Below are positions 1 to 9,604 of a stretch of 64,000 bases of DNA, one piece after another (within the stretch, counting starts at the first letter, position 1; every line of letters starts with the position of its first letter). The notes below the pieces were generated by a model. The model saw only the letters and a list, made by a program, of their open reading frames with translations. It was not told the origin of the DNA and did not search any database. The position numbers and the translations under genes are program-made. Source of the stretch: Bradyrhizobium manausense (GTDB lineage Bacteria; Pseudomonadota; Alphaproteobacteria; Rhizobiales; Xanthobacteraceae); assembly GCF_018130615.1 (NCBI RefSeq), contig NZ_JAFCKB010000001.1, positions 310,001 to 374,000 of the forward strand, written 5' to 3'.

Positions 1-68
1 TCTATCGATTGCGCTCGGTTGCCGCACCGAACACCGAGTCTTCGCCAAACCGATGTTTGGGGCAATGG

Positions 69-88
69 GTCCTGGCTCTCGCCAGGAC
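69..88. repeat. Short hairpin repeat, copy 1
   Basis: Perfect 8-bp stem GTCCTGGC / GCCAGGAC around a CTCT loop, in the noncoding left edge of the window. The same hairpin recurs at 2656-2675 with a TTTC loop and is followed both times by GAC. It looks like one of the small dispersed palindromes common in Bradyrhizobium intergenic DNA. Bases 1-107 hold nothing else recognisable. Confidence 0.6.
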
Positions 89-107
89 GACATCGGAACT
101 GGGCTGC

Positions 108-1082
108 TTACGCCGCCCGCTCTCGCGCCCGTCTCCTGCGGCGCGGCCGATACATCGCGAGCCTCTTCAGCAGCGGGAAATGCGTGGAACTGCGCTCAGC
201 AGCCTCCGCGGTCCAGGCCGCGCTCACTTGCTCAGCCGAAGCCTGCGCTTCTTCGTCAATCGCTTCAGGAACGAGCGGCGGCGCACTGACCGTTTCTGGA
301 AACACACCGAATGAGCCCGCTACCTCCTCGAGCGGCTTTTGCTTGTCGGCCCAGTGCAAGGTTGTGTAGTCGAAGCCGTGCACGATGGTGGGTTTGACCA
401 CTTCGAAATAGGGCGAGATATCGAAGTCGCGGGGCATGTAGAGCGAGGAATCGCGGATGTGCAGGATCTCGCGGCGGGCAGCGCGGCTGCCGGCCTTGGT
501 GATCTTCGGCAGGATCGGATAGCGCACGGCATCGAAGGCCTGCGCGATCAGCGCCGAGCAGATGATCTTGGTCGGATCGCCCGAGCCGATCGCGATCATG
601 CGCCGCCGCCAGCGCTGCGGCACCGGCAGCGGGAACAGGAAGCGCATGAGATCGATGATGTTCTTGGTGTCGTAGCCGAAGCCGATGCGGTTGATCGCAT
701 AGCGGCAGACCGTGGTGCGGTCCTCGTAGGACAGCCCGACCGGGCGGCAGACGCGGGTGTGGTAGGGGAAATATTTCGACAGCGGTGCGGAGGTGACGCC
801 TTCGCCGATATTGGCCTCGATCAGCACATGCGGCTCGCCGTCGGGCTCCACCGCGCCCTCGACCGGGCCGACATAGAGCGCGGCATGCGACCAGGTCGAC
901 TGTGTCAGGTATTTGATGATGCCGGAGATGCGGTTGTTGCCCTCGACCAGCATCACGTCGCCGGGCTGGATCACGCCGCGCAGGTGCTCGGGGTCGCTCG
1001 GCGTGAACGGTTCGTAGCCCGGCACCTCCTTCGAGAGGTACGCGGCAATGACCTTGCCGACTGAATCTAGGACCGTCCCCAT
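108..1082 (-). CDS. YiiX/YebB-like NlpC/P60 permuted cysteine hydrolase
   Basis: A 324-residue protein of the permuted papain-like NlpC/P60 group (YiiX/YebB-like). The circularly permuted signature is visible: GDVMLVEG near residue 41, His66 in WSHAAL, Glu89 in VLIEAN and a late catalytic Cys175 in IICSALIAQAF. Members hydrolyse amide or thioester bonds in peptides or lipids; the substrate here is unknown. I chose the ATG at 1082 because GGGGAGAG lies just upstream; an in-frame ATG at 1157 would add 25 residues. No signal peptide is evident. It is divergent from the amine oxidase, with about 190 bp between them. The family call is firm, the function is not. Confidence 0.8.
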   Translation of the reverse strand: MGTVLDSVGKVIAAYLSKEVPGYEPFTPSDPEHLRGVIQPGDVMLVEGNNRISGIIKYLTQSTWSHAALYVGPVEGAVEPDGEPHVLIEANIGEGVTSAPLSKYFPYHTRVCRPVGLSYEDRTTVCRYAINRIGFGYDTKNIIDLMRFLFPLPVPQRWRRRMIAIGSGDPTKIICSALIAQAFDAVRYPILPKITKAGSRAARREILHIRDSSLYMPRDFDISPYFEVVKPTIVHGFDYTTLHWADKQKPLEEVAGSFGVFPETVSAPPLVPEAIDEEAQASAEQVSAAWTAEAAERSSTHFPLLKRLAMYRPRRRRRARERAA

Positions 1083-1269
1083 GAACTCTCCCCGGGCCTT
1101 TCTGGCCGTCTTTTTTCCATCTGTATCATGGTCCAAACCTGTTGCAATTCGGTTCATGGCTCTGTGAGCCCCAGCACGATTGATTCACCATGATGGTTGC
1201 TGCGCAACATCAGATGCGGCAAGGTTCGCGGGCTGTTCCCGTTCGTCGCAAGTCTCCGGAAACCATGAC

Positions 1270-2655
1270 ATGACAATCACGCGCCGCAGCTTCCTCTCGG
1301 CGTCGGCTGCCCTTGCCGCGGCGCCGGTCCTGCGCGCGACGGCCGCGCCATTGCCGCGCGAGGCCGACATCGTCGTGATCGGCGCCGGTGCAGCCGGCAT
1401 CGCTGCAGCGCGGCGCGTCATGGCGGCCAATCGCAAGGTCGTGGTGGTGGAGGCGTCCTCACAGATCGGCGGGCGCTGCATCACCGACAGCACCACCTTC
1501 GACGTGCCGTTCGACCGCGGCGCGCGATGGATGCACAATCCCGACACCAATCCGATGATCCGGCTCGCCCGCAGCGCCGGGCTCGATGTTTCGCCTGCGC
1601 CATCCGGCCAGAAGATGCGCATCGGCCGCCGCAATGCGCGCGCCGGCGAGACCGAGGAGTTTCTGGCGGCGCTGGTGCGCGCCAATCGCGCCATCGACGA
1701 GGCCGGGCGCGGTAAGCTCGACACATCCTGCGCCTCGGTCCTGCCGAAGGACCTCGGCGATTGGGCGGGTGCCGCCGAGTTCGTCCTCGGCGCGAGCTTC
1801 GCCGGCAAGGATCTGAAGGAGCTGTCGGCAATCGACAAGGCGCGCGCGCAGGATCGCAATGCGCCGATCGCCTGCCGCCAGGGCTTGGGGACTCTGATCG
1901 CCAAGCTCGGCGAGCCGGCGCCGGTGCTGCTTTCGACGCCGGCAAGCCGTATCGTCTGGACCAATCGCGACGTCAGCGTGGAGACGCAAGCCGGCAAGAT
2001 CGCCGCGCGCGCCGCCATCATCACGGTCTCGACCAGTGTGTTGACATCGGGCGCGATCAAGTTCGCGCCCGATATCCCCAAGCGCACGCTCGATGCGGCG
2101 TCAAAGCTTGGCCTTGGCAGCTACGATCACATCGTGCTGCAGCTGCCGGGAAATCCGCTCGGCCTCTCGCGCGACGACATCCTGATCGAGCAGAGCAGCT
2201 CGACCCGCACGGCGCTGATGTTTGCCAACATCGGCGGCTCCTCGTTGTGCTCGATCGATGTCGGCGGCTCGTTCGGCCGCGATCTCACGGAGCAGGGCGA
2301 GAAGGCGATGGTCGCCTTCGCCAGGGAATGGATCACGAAGCTGTTCGGCAGCGAGGCGGCTGCCGCCGTGCAGAAGACCGCGGTGACACGATGGAACGCT
2401 TCGCCTTATGTGATGGGCGCGATGTCGGCGGCCTCGCCCGGCGGCCAGCTCTCGCGCAAGGTCTTGATCGAGCCGATCGGCAACATGTTCCTCGCCGGCG
2501 AAGCCACGCATGAGACGCTGTGGGGCACCGTCGACGGCGCCTGGGAAAGCGGTGAACGCGCCGCGGATGCCGCGCTCCGCAAGATCGGCGCGCTGAAAGA
2601 CGAGCCGGCCGAGGCGCCGACGCAATCGACCAAGAAGCGGCGGGCGCCGCGGTAG
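1270..2655 (+). CDS. Flavin monoamine oxidase family protein, Tat-exported
   Basis: A 461-residue FAD-dependent amine oxidase. The N-terminus is a twin-arginine signal (ITRRSFLS followed by an Ala-rich stretch to about residue 27), so the folded flavoprotein is probably exported. The Rossmann motif GAGAAG is at residues 38-43, followed by VVVEASSQIGGR and RGARWMH, as in monoamine/polyamine oxidases. The C-terminal FAD motif is FLAGEATHETLWGTVDGA. The reading frame stays open upstream to 1180, but that would bury the Tat signal, so the ATG at 1270 is preferred. The amine substrate cannot be read from sequence. The gene stands alone and is followed by a dispersed hairpin. Confidence 0.85.
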   Translation: MTITRRSFLSASAALAAAPVLRATAAPLPREADIVVIGAGAAGIAAARRVMAANRKVVVVEASSQIGGRCITDSTTFDVPFDRGARWMHNPDTNPMIRLARSAGLDVSPAPSGQKMRIGRRNARAGETEEFLAALVRANRAIDEAGRGKLDTSCASVLPKDLGDWAGAAEFVLGASFAGKDLKELSAIDKARAQDRNAPIACRQGLGTLIAKLGEPAPVLLSTPASRIVWTNRDVSVETQAGKIAARAAIITVSTSVLTSGAIKFAPDIPKRTLDAASKLGLGSYDHIVLQLPGNPLGLSRDDILIEQSSSTRTALMFANIGGSSLCSIDVGGSFGRDLTEQGEKAMVAFAREWITKLFGSEAAAAVQKTAVTRWNASPYVMGAMSAASPGGQLSRKVLIEPIGNMFLAGEATHETLWGTVDGAWESGERAADAALRKIGALKDEPAEAPTQSTKKRRAPR

Positions 2656-2675
2656 GTCCTGGCTTTCGCCAGGAC
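2656..2675. repeat. Short hairpin repeat, copy 2
   Basis: Second copy of the 8-bp-stem GTCCTGGC...GCCAGGAC hairpin, directly after the amine oxidase stop codon and before the convergent TSUP gene. It could serve as a weak bidirectional terminator, although no T-run follows it. Confidence 0.55.
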
Positions 2676-2689
2676 GACACTGGAGCGAG

Positions 2690-3460
2690 CTACCGCAATA
2701 CCCTGTCCAGCACCGGCAGCCCGGTGATCACTGCGATTGCGATCAGGGCGTAGCAGATCCTTCGGAATATCGTTTCGCTGGCGCGGCCGAACAGCGAGGC
2801 GCCGAAGGCGACGCCGGTCGCGTAGGCCGGGCCGACGATCAATGACAGCACCAGCGACTCGCGCGAGATCAGGCCGGTGGTGGCGTAGCTGATCATCGAG
2901 AAGCAATCGGAGGCGCCGAAGAACAGCACGATGTTGGCGCGCGCGACGATCGGGGCGATCGGGCGGCCGAGCCAGTAGCCGACGATCGGCGGCCCGCCGG
3001 TCTGCGCCAGCCCGCTGCAGAAGCCGGAGAGGCCACCAATACCGACCGAAAGCCAGGCGTGGTCCTTGCCGCGGTAGCGCCAGCCCGAGAGCAGCAGAAG
3101 CAGCAGCGCTGCGACGAAGCAGGAGATGATCCAGCGCGTGGTGACGGGCTCGAGCACGCTGAGGAAATAGGTGCCGACGGGCACGCCGACCAGCGCGCCC
3201 AGCACGATCACGGCGGTCGCCTTGCGATCGGCCTTTCGCCATGCGTCGGGCAGCAGCGGCGCGGCCGAGACGAAATCGATGACGAGGAGGAGCGCTGCGA
3301 CCAGCCGCGGGGCCGCGACGCTGCTCGCCAGCGGCATGAAGATCAGCGCCGCGCCGAAGCCGGAGAAGCCGCGCGCGGTGCCGGAAACGAAAGCGATGGC
3401 GCAGAGCGCCATCGCGATGGTGAGGCTGACATCCTTCGGAAGAAGATCAGCAAAGGTCAT
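2690..3460 (-). CDS. TSUP (TauE/SafE) family permease
   Basis: A 256-residue, very hydrophobic protein with about eight predicted membrane helices, of the TauE/SafE/TSUP family. Members move sulfite, sulfoacetate or other small organosulfur anions across the inner membrane. The N-terminal repeat ([20 protein letters not shown]) and the second repeat ([20 protein letters not shown]) show the usual glycine-rich pattern. Its start codon overlaps the pheT stop as ATGA (3457-3460), so it is probably translated as the distal gene of the phe operon, although a functional link to tRNA charging is not apparent. The substrate is unknown. Confidence 0.8.
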   Translation of the reverse strand: MTFADLLPKDVSLTIAMALCAIAFVSGTARGFSGFGAALIFMPLASSVAAPRLVAALLLVIDFVSAAPLLPDAWRKADRKATAVIVLGALVGVPVGTYFLSVLEPVTTRWIISCFVAALLLLLLSGWRYRGKDHAWLSVGIGGLSGFCSGLAQTGGPPIVGYWLGRPIAPIVARANIVLFFGASDCFSMISYATTGLISRESLVLSLIVGPAYATGVAFGASLFGRASETIFRRICYALIAIAVITGLPVLDRVLR

Positions 3461-5865
3461 CCGCGAAGAGTGCCGCCGGTCTTCTTCGTCACCTCCGCCA
3501 CGACCTTCGCAGCGACGGCTTCGATCTCCTGGTCGGTCAGCGTCTTCTCGCGCGGCTGGATCGTCACGGCGATGGCGATCGACTTCTTGCCGTCGTCGAT
3601 GCCCTTGCCCTCGTAGACGTCGAACACGTTGACGCCGGTGATCAGCTTCTTGTCGACGCCCTGCGCGGCGCGCACGATGTCGCCCGCCTTGATCGTGCGA
3701 TCGACGATGAAGGCGAAGTCGCGCGACACCGGTTGGAACGCCGACAGCTCGATCAGCGGCTTGGCGCGGGTCGGCTTCTTCTTGGCTTCGGGAATGCGGT
3801 CGAGCGTCACCTCGAACACGACGAGCGGGCCGTCGGCGCCGAGCGCCTCCAGCGCGCGCGGATGCATCTCGCCGAAAGTGCCGAGCACGTTCTGCGGTCC
3901 GATCTGGATCGTGCCGGAGCGGCCCGGATGCAGCCAGCCGGGACCGCCGGCGACGATCTGCAGCGCCTGCATCGGCGCGCCGGCCGCGGCCAGCACGGCG
4001 AGTGCGTCGGCCTTGGCATCGAACACGTCGGCCTGATCAGAACCCGACCAATGCCGCCCCGATCCTTCAGAGGAGGCGAGGCCGCGGCGCACGCCGCTCG
4101 CGGCCATGAACTGATCCTGCGGGCGATCGCCCTTGAACACCTGGCCGACCTCGAACAGCACGACGTCGCCATAACCGCGGTCGGCATTGGCCTGCGCGGC
4201 TGCGACCAGGCCCGGCAACAGGCTCGGCCGCATGTCGGAGAGGTCGGCGGCGATGGGGTTGGCGACTTCGAGCTCGCGCTGGCCGCCGCCGAACAATTGT
4301 GCCGCAGGCTTGGTGATGAACGACCACGTCACCGCCTCGACCATGCCGCGGCTCGCGAGCGCGCGCCGCGCACGGCGGGTGCGAAGCTGCAGCGGCGTCA
4401 GCACCGATTTGCGCGCGTCCTCGCCGCGCTCGAACGGCGTCATCGGCACCTTGTCGACGCCATAGATGCGCACGACTTCCTCGACGATGTCGGCCTTGCC
4501 ATGCACGTCGGTGCGCCATGACGGCACCGCGACCTTCACGACCGGGCCTGCGCCCGCCATCATGAAGCCGAGATGGGTCAGGATGCGCTTCATCTCGACC
4601 TGCGGCACCTCGATGCCGGAGAGACGCTTCACCTCCGTCACAGGGAATTCGATGATGCGGTCATCGCCAAAGGCCTTGCCGACCACGACGTTCTCCGACG
4701 GCGTGCCGCCGCACAGCTCCATCACCAGCTTGGTGGCGAGCTCCAGCCCCGGCACCATGAAGGCCGGATCGACGCCGCGCTCGAAGCGATAGCGCGCATC
4801 GGAATTGATGCCGAGCTTGCGGCCGGTCTGTGCGATGTTGATCTCGTTCCACAACGCCGATTCGATCAGCACGTCGGTGGTGTTCTCGTCGCAGCCCGAA
4901 GCTTCGCCGCCCATGATGCCGGCGAGCGATTCGACGCCATGCTCGTCGGCGATCACGCAAGTTGAGGGATCGAGATTGTAGGTGCGGCCGTCGAGCGCGA
5001 GCAGCGTCTCGCCGTCGCGGGCACGGCGCACGACGAGATTGCCCTTCACCTTCTTGGCGTCGAACACGTGCAGCGGGCGCGCGCGGTCGTAGGTCATGAA
5101 GTTGGTGATGTCGACCAGCGCGTTGATCGGGCGCAGCCCGATCGCGGTCAGCCGCTTCTGCAGCCATTCCGGCGACGGGCCGTTCTTGACGCCGCGCACG
5201 AGGCGCAGCGCAAAGCCCGGACACAGCGTGGCGTCCTCCACCGCGACCTTCGCCGGGCACGGGAATTCGCCCTTGATCGCCTTGATGGTCGGGTCCTTGA
5301 ACTTGCCCATGTCCGCGGCGGCGAGATCGCGCGCGATGCCGTGCACGCCGGTGCAGTCTTGCCGGTTCGGCGTCAGATTGATCTCGATCACGGGATCGCC
5401 GAGCGCGGCCCATTCGGCGTAACCGGCACCGATCGGCGCATCCGCCGGCAATTCCATGATGCCGTCATGGTCGTTGGAGATCTGCAGCTCGGCCGCCGAG
5501 CACAGCATGCCGCGGCTCTCGACGCCGCGGATGGTGCCGACGCCGAGCGTGATGTCCTTGCCGGGAATGTAGGTGCCGGGAGCCGAGAACACGCTGACGA
5601 GCCCGGCGCGCGCATTCGGCGCCCCGCACACGACCTGCACCGGCGCTCCACCGTCACCGGTGTCGACCATGCAGACGCGCAGGCGATCCGCATTCGGATG
5701 CTGCTCGGCCGAGATCACCTTCGCAATGGTGAACGGCTTCAGCGCCTTCGCCTTGTCCTCGATGTTCTCGACCTCGAGCCCGATCATGGTGAGCTTGTCG
5801 GCCAGCTTTTCGAGCGGCTCGTCGGTGTCGAGATGATCCTTCAGCCAGGAGAGGGTGAATTTCAT
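3457..5865 (-). CDS. pheT: Phenylalanyl-tRNA synthetase beta subunit
   Basis: An 802-residue PheT, the usual length. It forms the cytosolic alpha2-beta2 enzyme with PheS that charges tRNA-Phe. Visible domains in order: N-terminal fold ([21 protein letters not shown]), EMAP/OB-type tRNA-binding domain at about residues 40-150 ([10 protein letters not shown]), B3/B4 editing domain, B5 domain, a degenerate synthetase-like core, and the C-terminal FDX-ACB anticodon-binding domain ([14 protein letters not shown]). Normally pheT follows pheS directly; here a DUF559 gene lies between, and its stop codon overlaps the pheT ATG as ATGA. A GGAG sits about 10 bases upstream, inside the nuclease reading frame. 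Confidence 0.98.
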   Translation of the reverse strand: MKFTLSWLKDHLDTDEPLEKLADKLTMIGLEVENIEDKAKALKPFTIAKVISAEQHPNADRLRVCMVDTGDGGAPVQVVCGAPNARAGLVSVFSAPGTYIPGKDITLGVGTIRGVESRGMLCSAAELQISNDHDGIMELPADAPIGAGYAEWAALGDPVIEINLTPNRQDCTGVHGIARDLAAADMGKFKDPTIKAIKGEFPCPAKVAVEDATLCPGFALRLVRGVKNGPSPEWLQKRLTAIGLRPINALVDITNFMTYDRARPLHVFDAKKVKGNLVVRRARDGETLLALDGRTYNLDPSTCVIADEHGVESLAGIMGGEASGCDENTTDVLIESALWNEINIAQTGRKLGINSDARYRFERGVDPAFMVPGLELATKLVMELCGGTPSENVVVGKAFGDDRIIEFPVTEVKRLSGIEVPQVEMKRILTHLGFMMAGAGPVVKVAVPSWRTDVHGKADIVEEVVRIYGVDKVPMTPFERGEDARKSVLTPLQLRTRRARRALASRGMVEAVTWSFITKPAAQLFGGGQRELEVANPIAADLSDMRPSLLPGLVAAAQANADRGYGDVVLFEVGQVFKGDRPQDQFMAASGVRRGLASSEGSGRHWSGSDQADVFDAKADALAVLAAAGAPMQALQIVAGGPGWLHPGRSGTIQIGPQNVLGTFGEMHPRALEALGADGPLVVFEVTLDRIPEAKKKPTRAKPLIELSAFQPVSRDFAFIVDRTIKAGDIVRAAQGVDKKLITGVNVFDVYEGKGIDDGKKSIAIAVTIQPREKTLTDQEIEAVAAKVVAEVTKKTGGTLRG

Positions 5866-6320
5866 GGCTGCTTTTTCTCCACGGAGACGGTCTGCTCCCT
5901 CTCCCGCTTGCGGGGGAGGGTTGGGGTGGGGGTTCTCTCCGCGACGGTGGTCGCGATTGTTTCGAGAACGCCGCCACGATTGGTCATGACGTCAAGATTG
6001 CTGAAGCGGAGCACCTTGAAGCCCATCGCTTCGATCGCTGCAGAGCGAAGCGTATCCGCGCGCTCGCCTTCATTCGAGAAGTGTTGGCCGCCATCGAGCT
6101 CGATGACGAGCTTGGCGGCATGGCAGATAAAATCGGCGACGTAGCGCTCGATCGGCACCTGGCGACGAAAGCTCGCGCCGTTTAGTCTACCGGCGCGCAA
6201 TTCGGACCAGAGGATTCGTTCGGCATCGGTCGAACTGCGCCTGAGTGCGCGTGCGTTGGCCCGTAGCTTGGTCGATACTTTCCAGTCCGGATGCTTGGGA
6301 TCGACCATCGGCAGCCCCAT
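5862..6320 (-). CDS. DUF559 endonuclease-domain protein inserted between pheS and pheT
   Basis: A 152-residue protein of the DUF559 family, related to very short patch repair and PD-(D/E)XK nucleases. Core residues visible: [14 protein letters not shown] with Asp63, then VIELDGGQH with Glu74, Asp76 and His80, then [12 protein letters not shown]. Residues about 130-142 ([13 protein letters not shown]) are encoded by a dispersed REP-type palindrome, so the native tail has probably been replaced by repeat-derived sequence. The stop codon overlaps the pheT start. Start codon uncertain: ATG at 6320 or 6308. Inverted copies of the same repeat flank the gene. Nuclease activity is inferred from the family, and the biological role is unknown. 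Confidence 0.85.
   Translation of the reverse strand: MGLPMVDPKHPDWKVSTKLRANARALRRSSTDAERILWSELRAGRLNGASFRRQVPIERYVADFICHAAKLVIELDGGQHFSNEGERADTLRSAAIEAMGFKVLRFSNLDVMTNRGGVLETIATTVAERTPTPTLPRKREREQTVSVEKKQP
5895..5932. repeat. REP-type palindrome, left flank of first DUF559 gene
   Basis: A 38-bp element with a CTCCCGC/GCGGGGGAG-like palindrome followed by GGTTGGGGTGGGGG. The reverse complement of 6331-6368 matches it at 35 of 38 positions by eye. It lies inside the 3' end of the DUF559 reading frame, just before pheT. Confidence 0.85.
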
Positions 6321-6330
6321 TGCGGAGGAA

Positions 6331-6368
6331 CCCTCTCCCCAACCCTCCCCCGCAAGCGGGGGAGGGAG
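6331..6368. repeat. REP-type palindrome, right flank of first DUF559 gene (inverted)
   Basis: A 38-bp inverted counterpart of 5895-5932. It lies 10 bases upstream of the proposed DUF559 start. Its central palindrome is CTCCCCCGCAAGCGGGGGAG. Together with the left copy it brackets the nuclease gene as terminal inverted repeats. Confidence 0.85.
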
Positions 6369-6436
6369 TTCGACCTGTCGAGCGGACAGAGGATGCGTGC
6401 CCACAAGATGGATGCCACGTGCACGCTCTATCCATT

Positions 6437-6472
6437 CCCTCCCCCGCTTGCGGGGGAGGGAATGGGAGAGGG
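6437..6472. repeat. REP-type palindrome, third copy between pheS and DUF559
   Basis: Another copy of the CCCTCCCCCGCTTGCGGGGG palindrome, in the same orientation as 5895-5932 and opposite to 6331-6368. The 6331/6437 pair forms a BIME-like head-to-head arrangement in the 203-bp gap downstream of pheS. Confidence 0.8.
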
Positions 6473-6523
6473 TTGTCTCCGCAGAGGGAACGGGGAGAGT
6501 CTTCGTGTGGGCGAACATGAGCA

Positions 6524-7606
6524 TCACGAGCTCAGTCCTCCCGCGAGCGTCGGCACTTCGAGCGGCTTGAAGCCGTAATGGTTGAGCCAGCGGACGTCGC
6601 TGTCGAACAGTTGGCGCAGATCGGCGATGCCGTATTTCAGCATGGCGATGCGGTCGATGCCCATGCCCCAGGCAAAGCCCTGGTACTCGTCGGGATCGAT
6701 GCCGCAGGCGCGCAGCACGTTCGGATGCACCATGCCGCAGCCGAGAATCTCCAGCCAGTCCTCGCCCTCGCCGAAGCGGATCTCGCCCTTGTCGCGGCGG
6801 CACTGGATGTCGACTTCCAGCGACGGCTCGGTGAACGGGAAGAACGACGGCCGGAAGCGCATGTTGATGTGGTCGACCTCGAAGAACGCCTTGCAGAACT
6901 CGTGCAGGATCCATTTGAGGTGGCCGAGATGCGAATGCTTGTCGATGACGAGGCCTTCGACCTGGTGGAATTGCGGCGTGTGGGTCGCATCCGAATCGAT
7001 GCGGTAGGTGCGGCCCGGGCAGATCACGCGGATCGGCGGCTTCTGGCTCAGCATGGTGCGCACCTGCACCGGCGAGGTGTGGGTGCGCAACAGCATGCGC
7101 GAGCCGTCCTCCTTCGGATGGAAGAAGAACGTGTCGTGCATCTCGCGCGCGGGATGGCCTTCCGGAAAGTTCAGCTTGGTGAAGTTGTAGTCGTCGGTCT
7201 CGATGTCGGGACCTTCGGCGACCGAGAATCCCATGTCGGCGAAGATCGTGGTCAGCTCGTCCCAGACCTGGCTCAGCGGATGAATGCGGCCGGCTTCTGC
7301 CTGCGCATCGCGCAGCGGCAGGGTGACGTCGACGGTTTCCGACGCGAGCCGCGCATCGAGCGCCGCCGACTTCAGCACGTCGCGCCGTGCGGCGAGCGCC
7401 TCGGTGACCTTGTCCTTGGCCTGGTTGATCGCCGCACCTTGCGTCTTGCGCTCGTCGGGCGACATCTTGCCGAGCGTGGCAAGCAGCGCCGAGATCGAGC
7501 CCTTCTTGCCAAGGGCTGCGACGCGCACCGCTTCGAGCGCGGCTTCATCGCCGGCGGCGGCGATCTGGTCGAGGATGGATGTTTCGAGCGTTGCGAGGTC
7601 GGACAC
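6524..7606 (-). CDS. pheS: Phenylalanyl-tRNA synthetase alpha subunit
   Basis: A 360-residue catalytic subunit of phenylalanyl-tRNA synthetase (class II). It shows the N-terminal coiled-coil region ([20 protein letters not shown]), motif 2 around [17 protein letters not shown] and motif 3 in [15 protein letters not shown] place the start at the GTG at 7606: AAGGAT lies 6 bases upstream, and the protein then has the usual length; an in-frame ATG at 7666 would add 20 atypical residues. pheS is separated from rplT by an opposite-strand gene and from pheT by the DUF559 cassette. Confidence 0.96.
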   Translation of the reverse strand: MSDLATLETSILDQIAAAGDEAALEAVRVAALGKKGSISALLATLGKMSPDERKTQGAAINQAKDKVTEALAARRDVLKSAALDARLASETVDVTLPLRDAQAEAGRIHPLSQVWDELTTIFADMGFSVAEGPDIETDDYNFTKLNFPEGHPAREMHDTFFFHPKEDGSRMLLRTHTSPVQVRTMLSQKPPIRVICPGRTYRIDSDATHTPQFHQVEGLVIDKHSHLGHLKWILHEFCKAFFEVDHINMRFRPSFFPFTEPSLEVDIQCRRDKGEIRFGEGEDWLEILGCGMVHPNVLRACGIDPDEYQGFAWGMGIDRIAMLKYGIADLRQLFDSDVRWLNHYGFKPLEVPTLAGGLSS

Positions 7607-7758
7607 AGTCAAATCCTTGCTGCCAAATTCGGCTGGGTTGTCGCCGCCAGAAGGGCGTAACGTCAAGCAAAAAGCCGGCTATTTCGGGCTCTGAACGGCT
7701 GGGTTGAACCTCGCGCGTGGGCCAGGCACCAAGGGAGGATTAAGAGGAGACCTCTGTG

Positions 7759-8184
7759 ATGCTTTCGAAATCCGTTCTTGCTGCTCGTCTGGCCGTCCTG
7801 GCCATCGTCCTGCCGGCCGCAGCCACCCCGGCGCGCGCGATGGTTTGCATGGACAAATCCATGACCCTGGACGAGGTCGTCGACACCATCAGCACCCAGA
7901 AGGGCTGCGAAAGCGCGATGAAGGTCTTCAGGGATTGCGAGCTGACCGCGAGCGGCGACGTCCAGCTCGGCGCCGCCGTCGAAAAGAAATGCGAGGCGGA
8001 CTTCAAGCCCGGCCTCAGCGCCGCGCAGACACAGGCCTACAAGCGCGAAATGCACGCGTGCGACATCAAGTACCGGAACAAGTCCGGCACCATGTATCTC
8101 TCGTTCACGGCATTCTGCCGGGCGGAGGTCGCCCAGCGTTACTCGCAACGCGCGCTGAAGGCTGCGGGCCAGCAGGCCCGCTAG
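7759..8184 (+). CDS. Small secreted cysteine-containing protein of unknown function
   Basis: A 141-residue protein with a clear N-terminal signal sequence: basic start, hydrophobic core LAARLAVLAIVLPAAA, and likely cleavage after TPARA. The mature part has about six cysteines (in MVCMDKS, KGCES, RDCEL, KKCEAD, HACDIK, AFCRAE), which suggests disulfide bonds in the periplasm. AGAGGAGA lies 8 bases before the ATG at 7759; a GTG three bases earlier is possible. I do not recognise the family. It is on the opposite strand to the phe/ribosomal genes and splits rplT from pheS, ending 8 bp from the end of rplT. Confidence 0.75.
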   Translation: MLSKSVLAARLAVLAIVLPAAATPARAMVCMDKSMTLDEVVDTISTQKGCESAMKVFRDCELTASGDVQLGAAVEKKCEADFKPGLSAAQTQAYKREMHACDIKYRNKSGTMYLSFTAFCRAEVAQRYSQRALKAAGQQAR

Positions 8185-8192
8185 CAAAAGCC

Positions 8193-8552
8193 TTAGGCGG
8201 CGAGCGCGGCTTTGGCCTTCTCGGCGATCGCCTGGAACGACGCGGGCTCGTGGATCGCGAGATCCGACAGCACCTTGCGGTCCACGGTGATGCCCGACTT
8301 GGCGAGACCGTCGATAAATCGGCTGTAGGTCAGGCCGAACGGACGAACGGCAGCGTTGAGACGCTGGATCCACAGCGCGCGGAAGGTGCGCTTCTTACGC
8401 TTGCGGTCACGGAAGGCGTATTGCTGGGCCTTCTCCACGGCCGGCTTGGCGGCGCGGATGGTGTTCTTGCGGCGGCCGTAGAAACCCTTGGCGGCCTTGT
8501 AGACTTTCTTGTGCTTGGCGTGGGCGGTCACACCGCGTTTGACGCGAGCCAT
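8193..8552 (-). CDS. rplT: 50S ribosomal protein L20
   Basis: A 119-residue L20, the standard length. It carries the basic N-terminal extension [20 protein letters not shown] and the [17 protein letters not shown] motif. It binds 23S rRNA early in large-subunit assembly; in many bacteria it also represses its own operon. It lies 79 bp downstream of rpmI on the same strand, so the two are probably cotranscribed. Confidence 0.98.
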   Translation of the reverse strand: MARVKRGVTAHAKHKKVYKAAKGFYGRRKNTIRAAKPAVEKAQQYAFRDRKRKKRTFRALWIQRLNAAVRPFGLTYSRFIDGLAKSGITVDRKVLSDLAIHEPASFQAIAEKAKAALAA

Positions 8553-8631
8553 GACGAATATCCTTCAGAGATGACTTGATTTCGGATCGCCGCGAAAGGC
8601 GCGGCGGAGCTGGCAATGATCGTGGACGCGA

Positions 8632-8832
8632 TCAGGCGTTCGGCAAGAAGTACTTCTTGACGTTGTCGCCGTCGGTCTTGAACAGCACAGCGGTGCCGCG
8701 AAGCTGACGGATCTGCTTCTTCGTCCGCTTGATCATGCCGTGACGCTTGCTGCGATGGGCGAACATCACTTTGCCGGTGGCAGTCACCTTGAAGCGCTTT
8801 TTAGCGCCCGATTTGGTCTTCAGCTTGGGCAT
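8632..8832 (-). CDS. rpmI: 50S ribosomal protein L35
   Basis: A 66-residue L35 with the typical [20 protein letters not shown] start and very basic composition. It is a component of the 50S subunit. AGGAGAG stands a few bases upstream of the ATG. Normally it follows infC directly; here about 930 bp and one opposite-strand gene separate them, so rpmI-rplT must have its own promoter in 8833-9100. Confidence 0.98.
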   Translation of the reverse strand: MPKLKTKSGAKKRFKVTATGKVMFAHRSKRHGMIKRTKKQIRQLRGTAVLFKTDGDNVKKYFLPNA

Positions 8833-9106
8833 TTGGCTCTCCTAATGGCCAAAGAACACCGCCCGCGAAGGCGGCCTGGCCGTCAAAAATGCTCGTTAGA
8901 GCGTTGATTGTGCTCAGGTTTTAGCGAACAAGCGCGAAACCCGCACGAAACACCGCCACGGCAGCCCTTAATCAGCCGGGCGATGAAGGCTGGGCTTATG
9001 ACAGAGGATCGGCCAATTGGCAACGATGAACCGGCGAAACCTGCCCGCCGACTATTGGGAGTTGCCACCCCATCGTCCACGCCGTCCCGTCCGGAGCAGG
9101 ACCAAA

Positions 9107-9505
9107 ATGGCCCATCTTTCCCAATCGATCTTGTCTGTTGTCGCGCGCCCGCGTCATCTGGCGCTGTTCGCCGTGCTTGCCGCGGCCGCGATCCCGTCGA
9201 CCGCCGATGCCCGAATCGCCAGCTATGACGGCATCTGGAACGTCACCTTCGCTACCACCCGCGGCAATTGCAGCTCGGGCTACAGCGTCCCCTTCACCGT
9301 CACCGGCAGCCGGGTGTCGTCCGCCGGCGGCGGCCGGGTGTCCGGCACGGTCAATCGTGGCGGAGCCGTCGCGGTCCAGGTCTCGGTCGGCGCCTCCCAT
9401 GCCAGCGGCGGCGGCCGGCTCGGCGGCGCGGCAGGTGCCGGCTCCTGGCGCGGCATCATCTCCGGCGACCAGTGCAGCGGCACCTGGCAGGCGACACGGA
9501 CCTAG
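9107..9505 (+). CDS. Small secreted glycine-rich protein of unknown function
   Basis: A 132-residue protein with a signal peptide (core LALFAVLAAAAIPSTADA). The mature domain starts YDGIWNVTF and has a glycine/serine/valine beta-rich pattern (GRVSSAGGGRVSG, GGRLGGAAGAGSW) with two cysteines, in RGNCSSGY and GDQCSGTW, that could form a disulfide. A GGAGCAGG ribosome site precedes the ATG at 9107; the frame is open from 9017. I recognise the pattern from rhizobial hypothetical proteins but cannot assign a function. It lies between infC and rpmI on the opposite strand. Confidence 0.7.
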   Translation: MAHLSQSILSVVARPRHLALFAVLAAAAIPSTADARIASYDGIWNVTFATTRGNCSSGYSVPFTVTGSRVSSAGGGRVSGTVNRGGAVAVQVSVGASHASGGGRLGGAAGAGSWRGIISGDQCSGTWQATRT

Positions 9506-9604
9506 TTGCCAAGCGCTCGATGCGCTCCCTCCCTCGCTCTTGTCCGCCGAAGCCTCTTGGCGAAGGCGGATGCGGGGGGCCGAGGACCCCCAAGAGGTGA
9601 AAGC

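Noticed and set aside
6321-6914. Upstream extension of the first DUF559 frame
   Set aside because: The extra residues read through REP repeats and antiparallel into pheS; the conserved domain begins after 6320.
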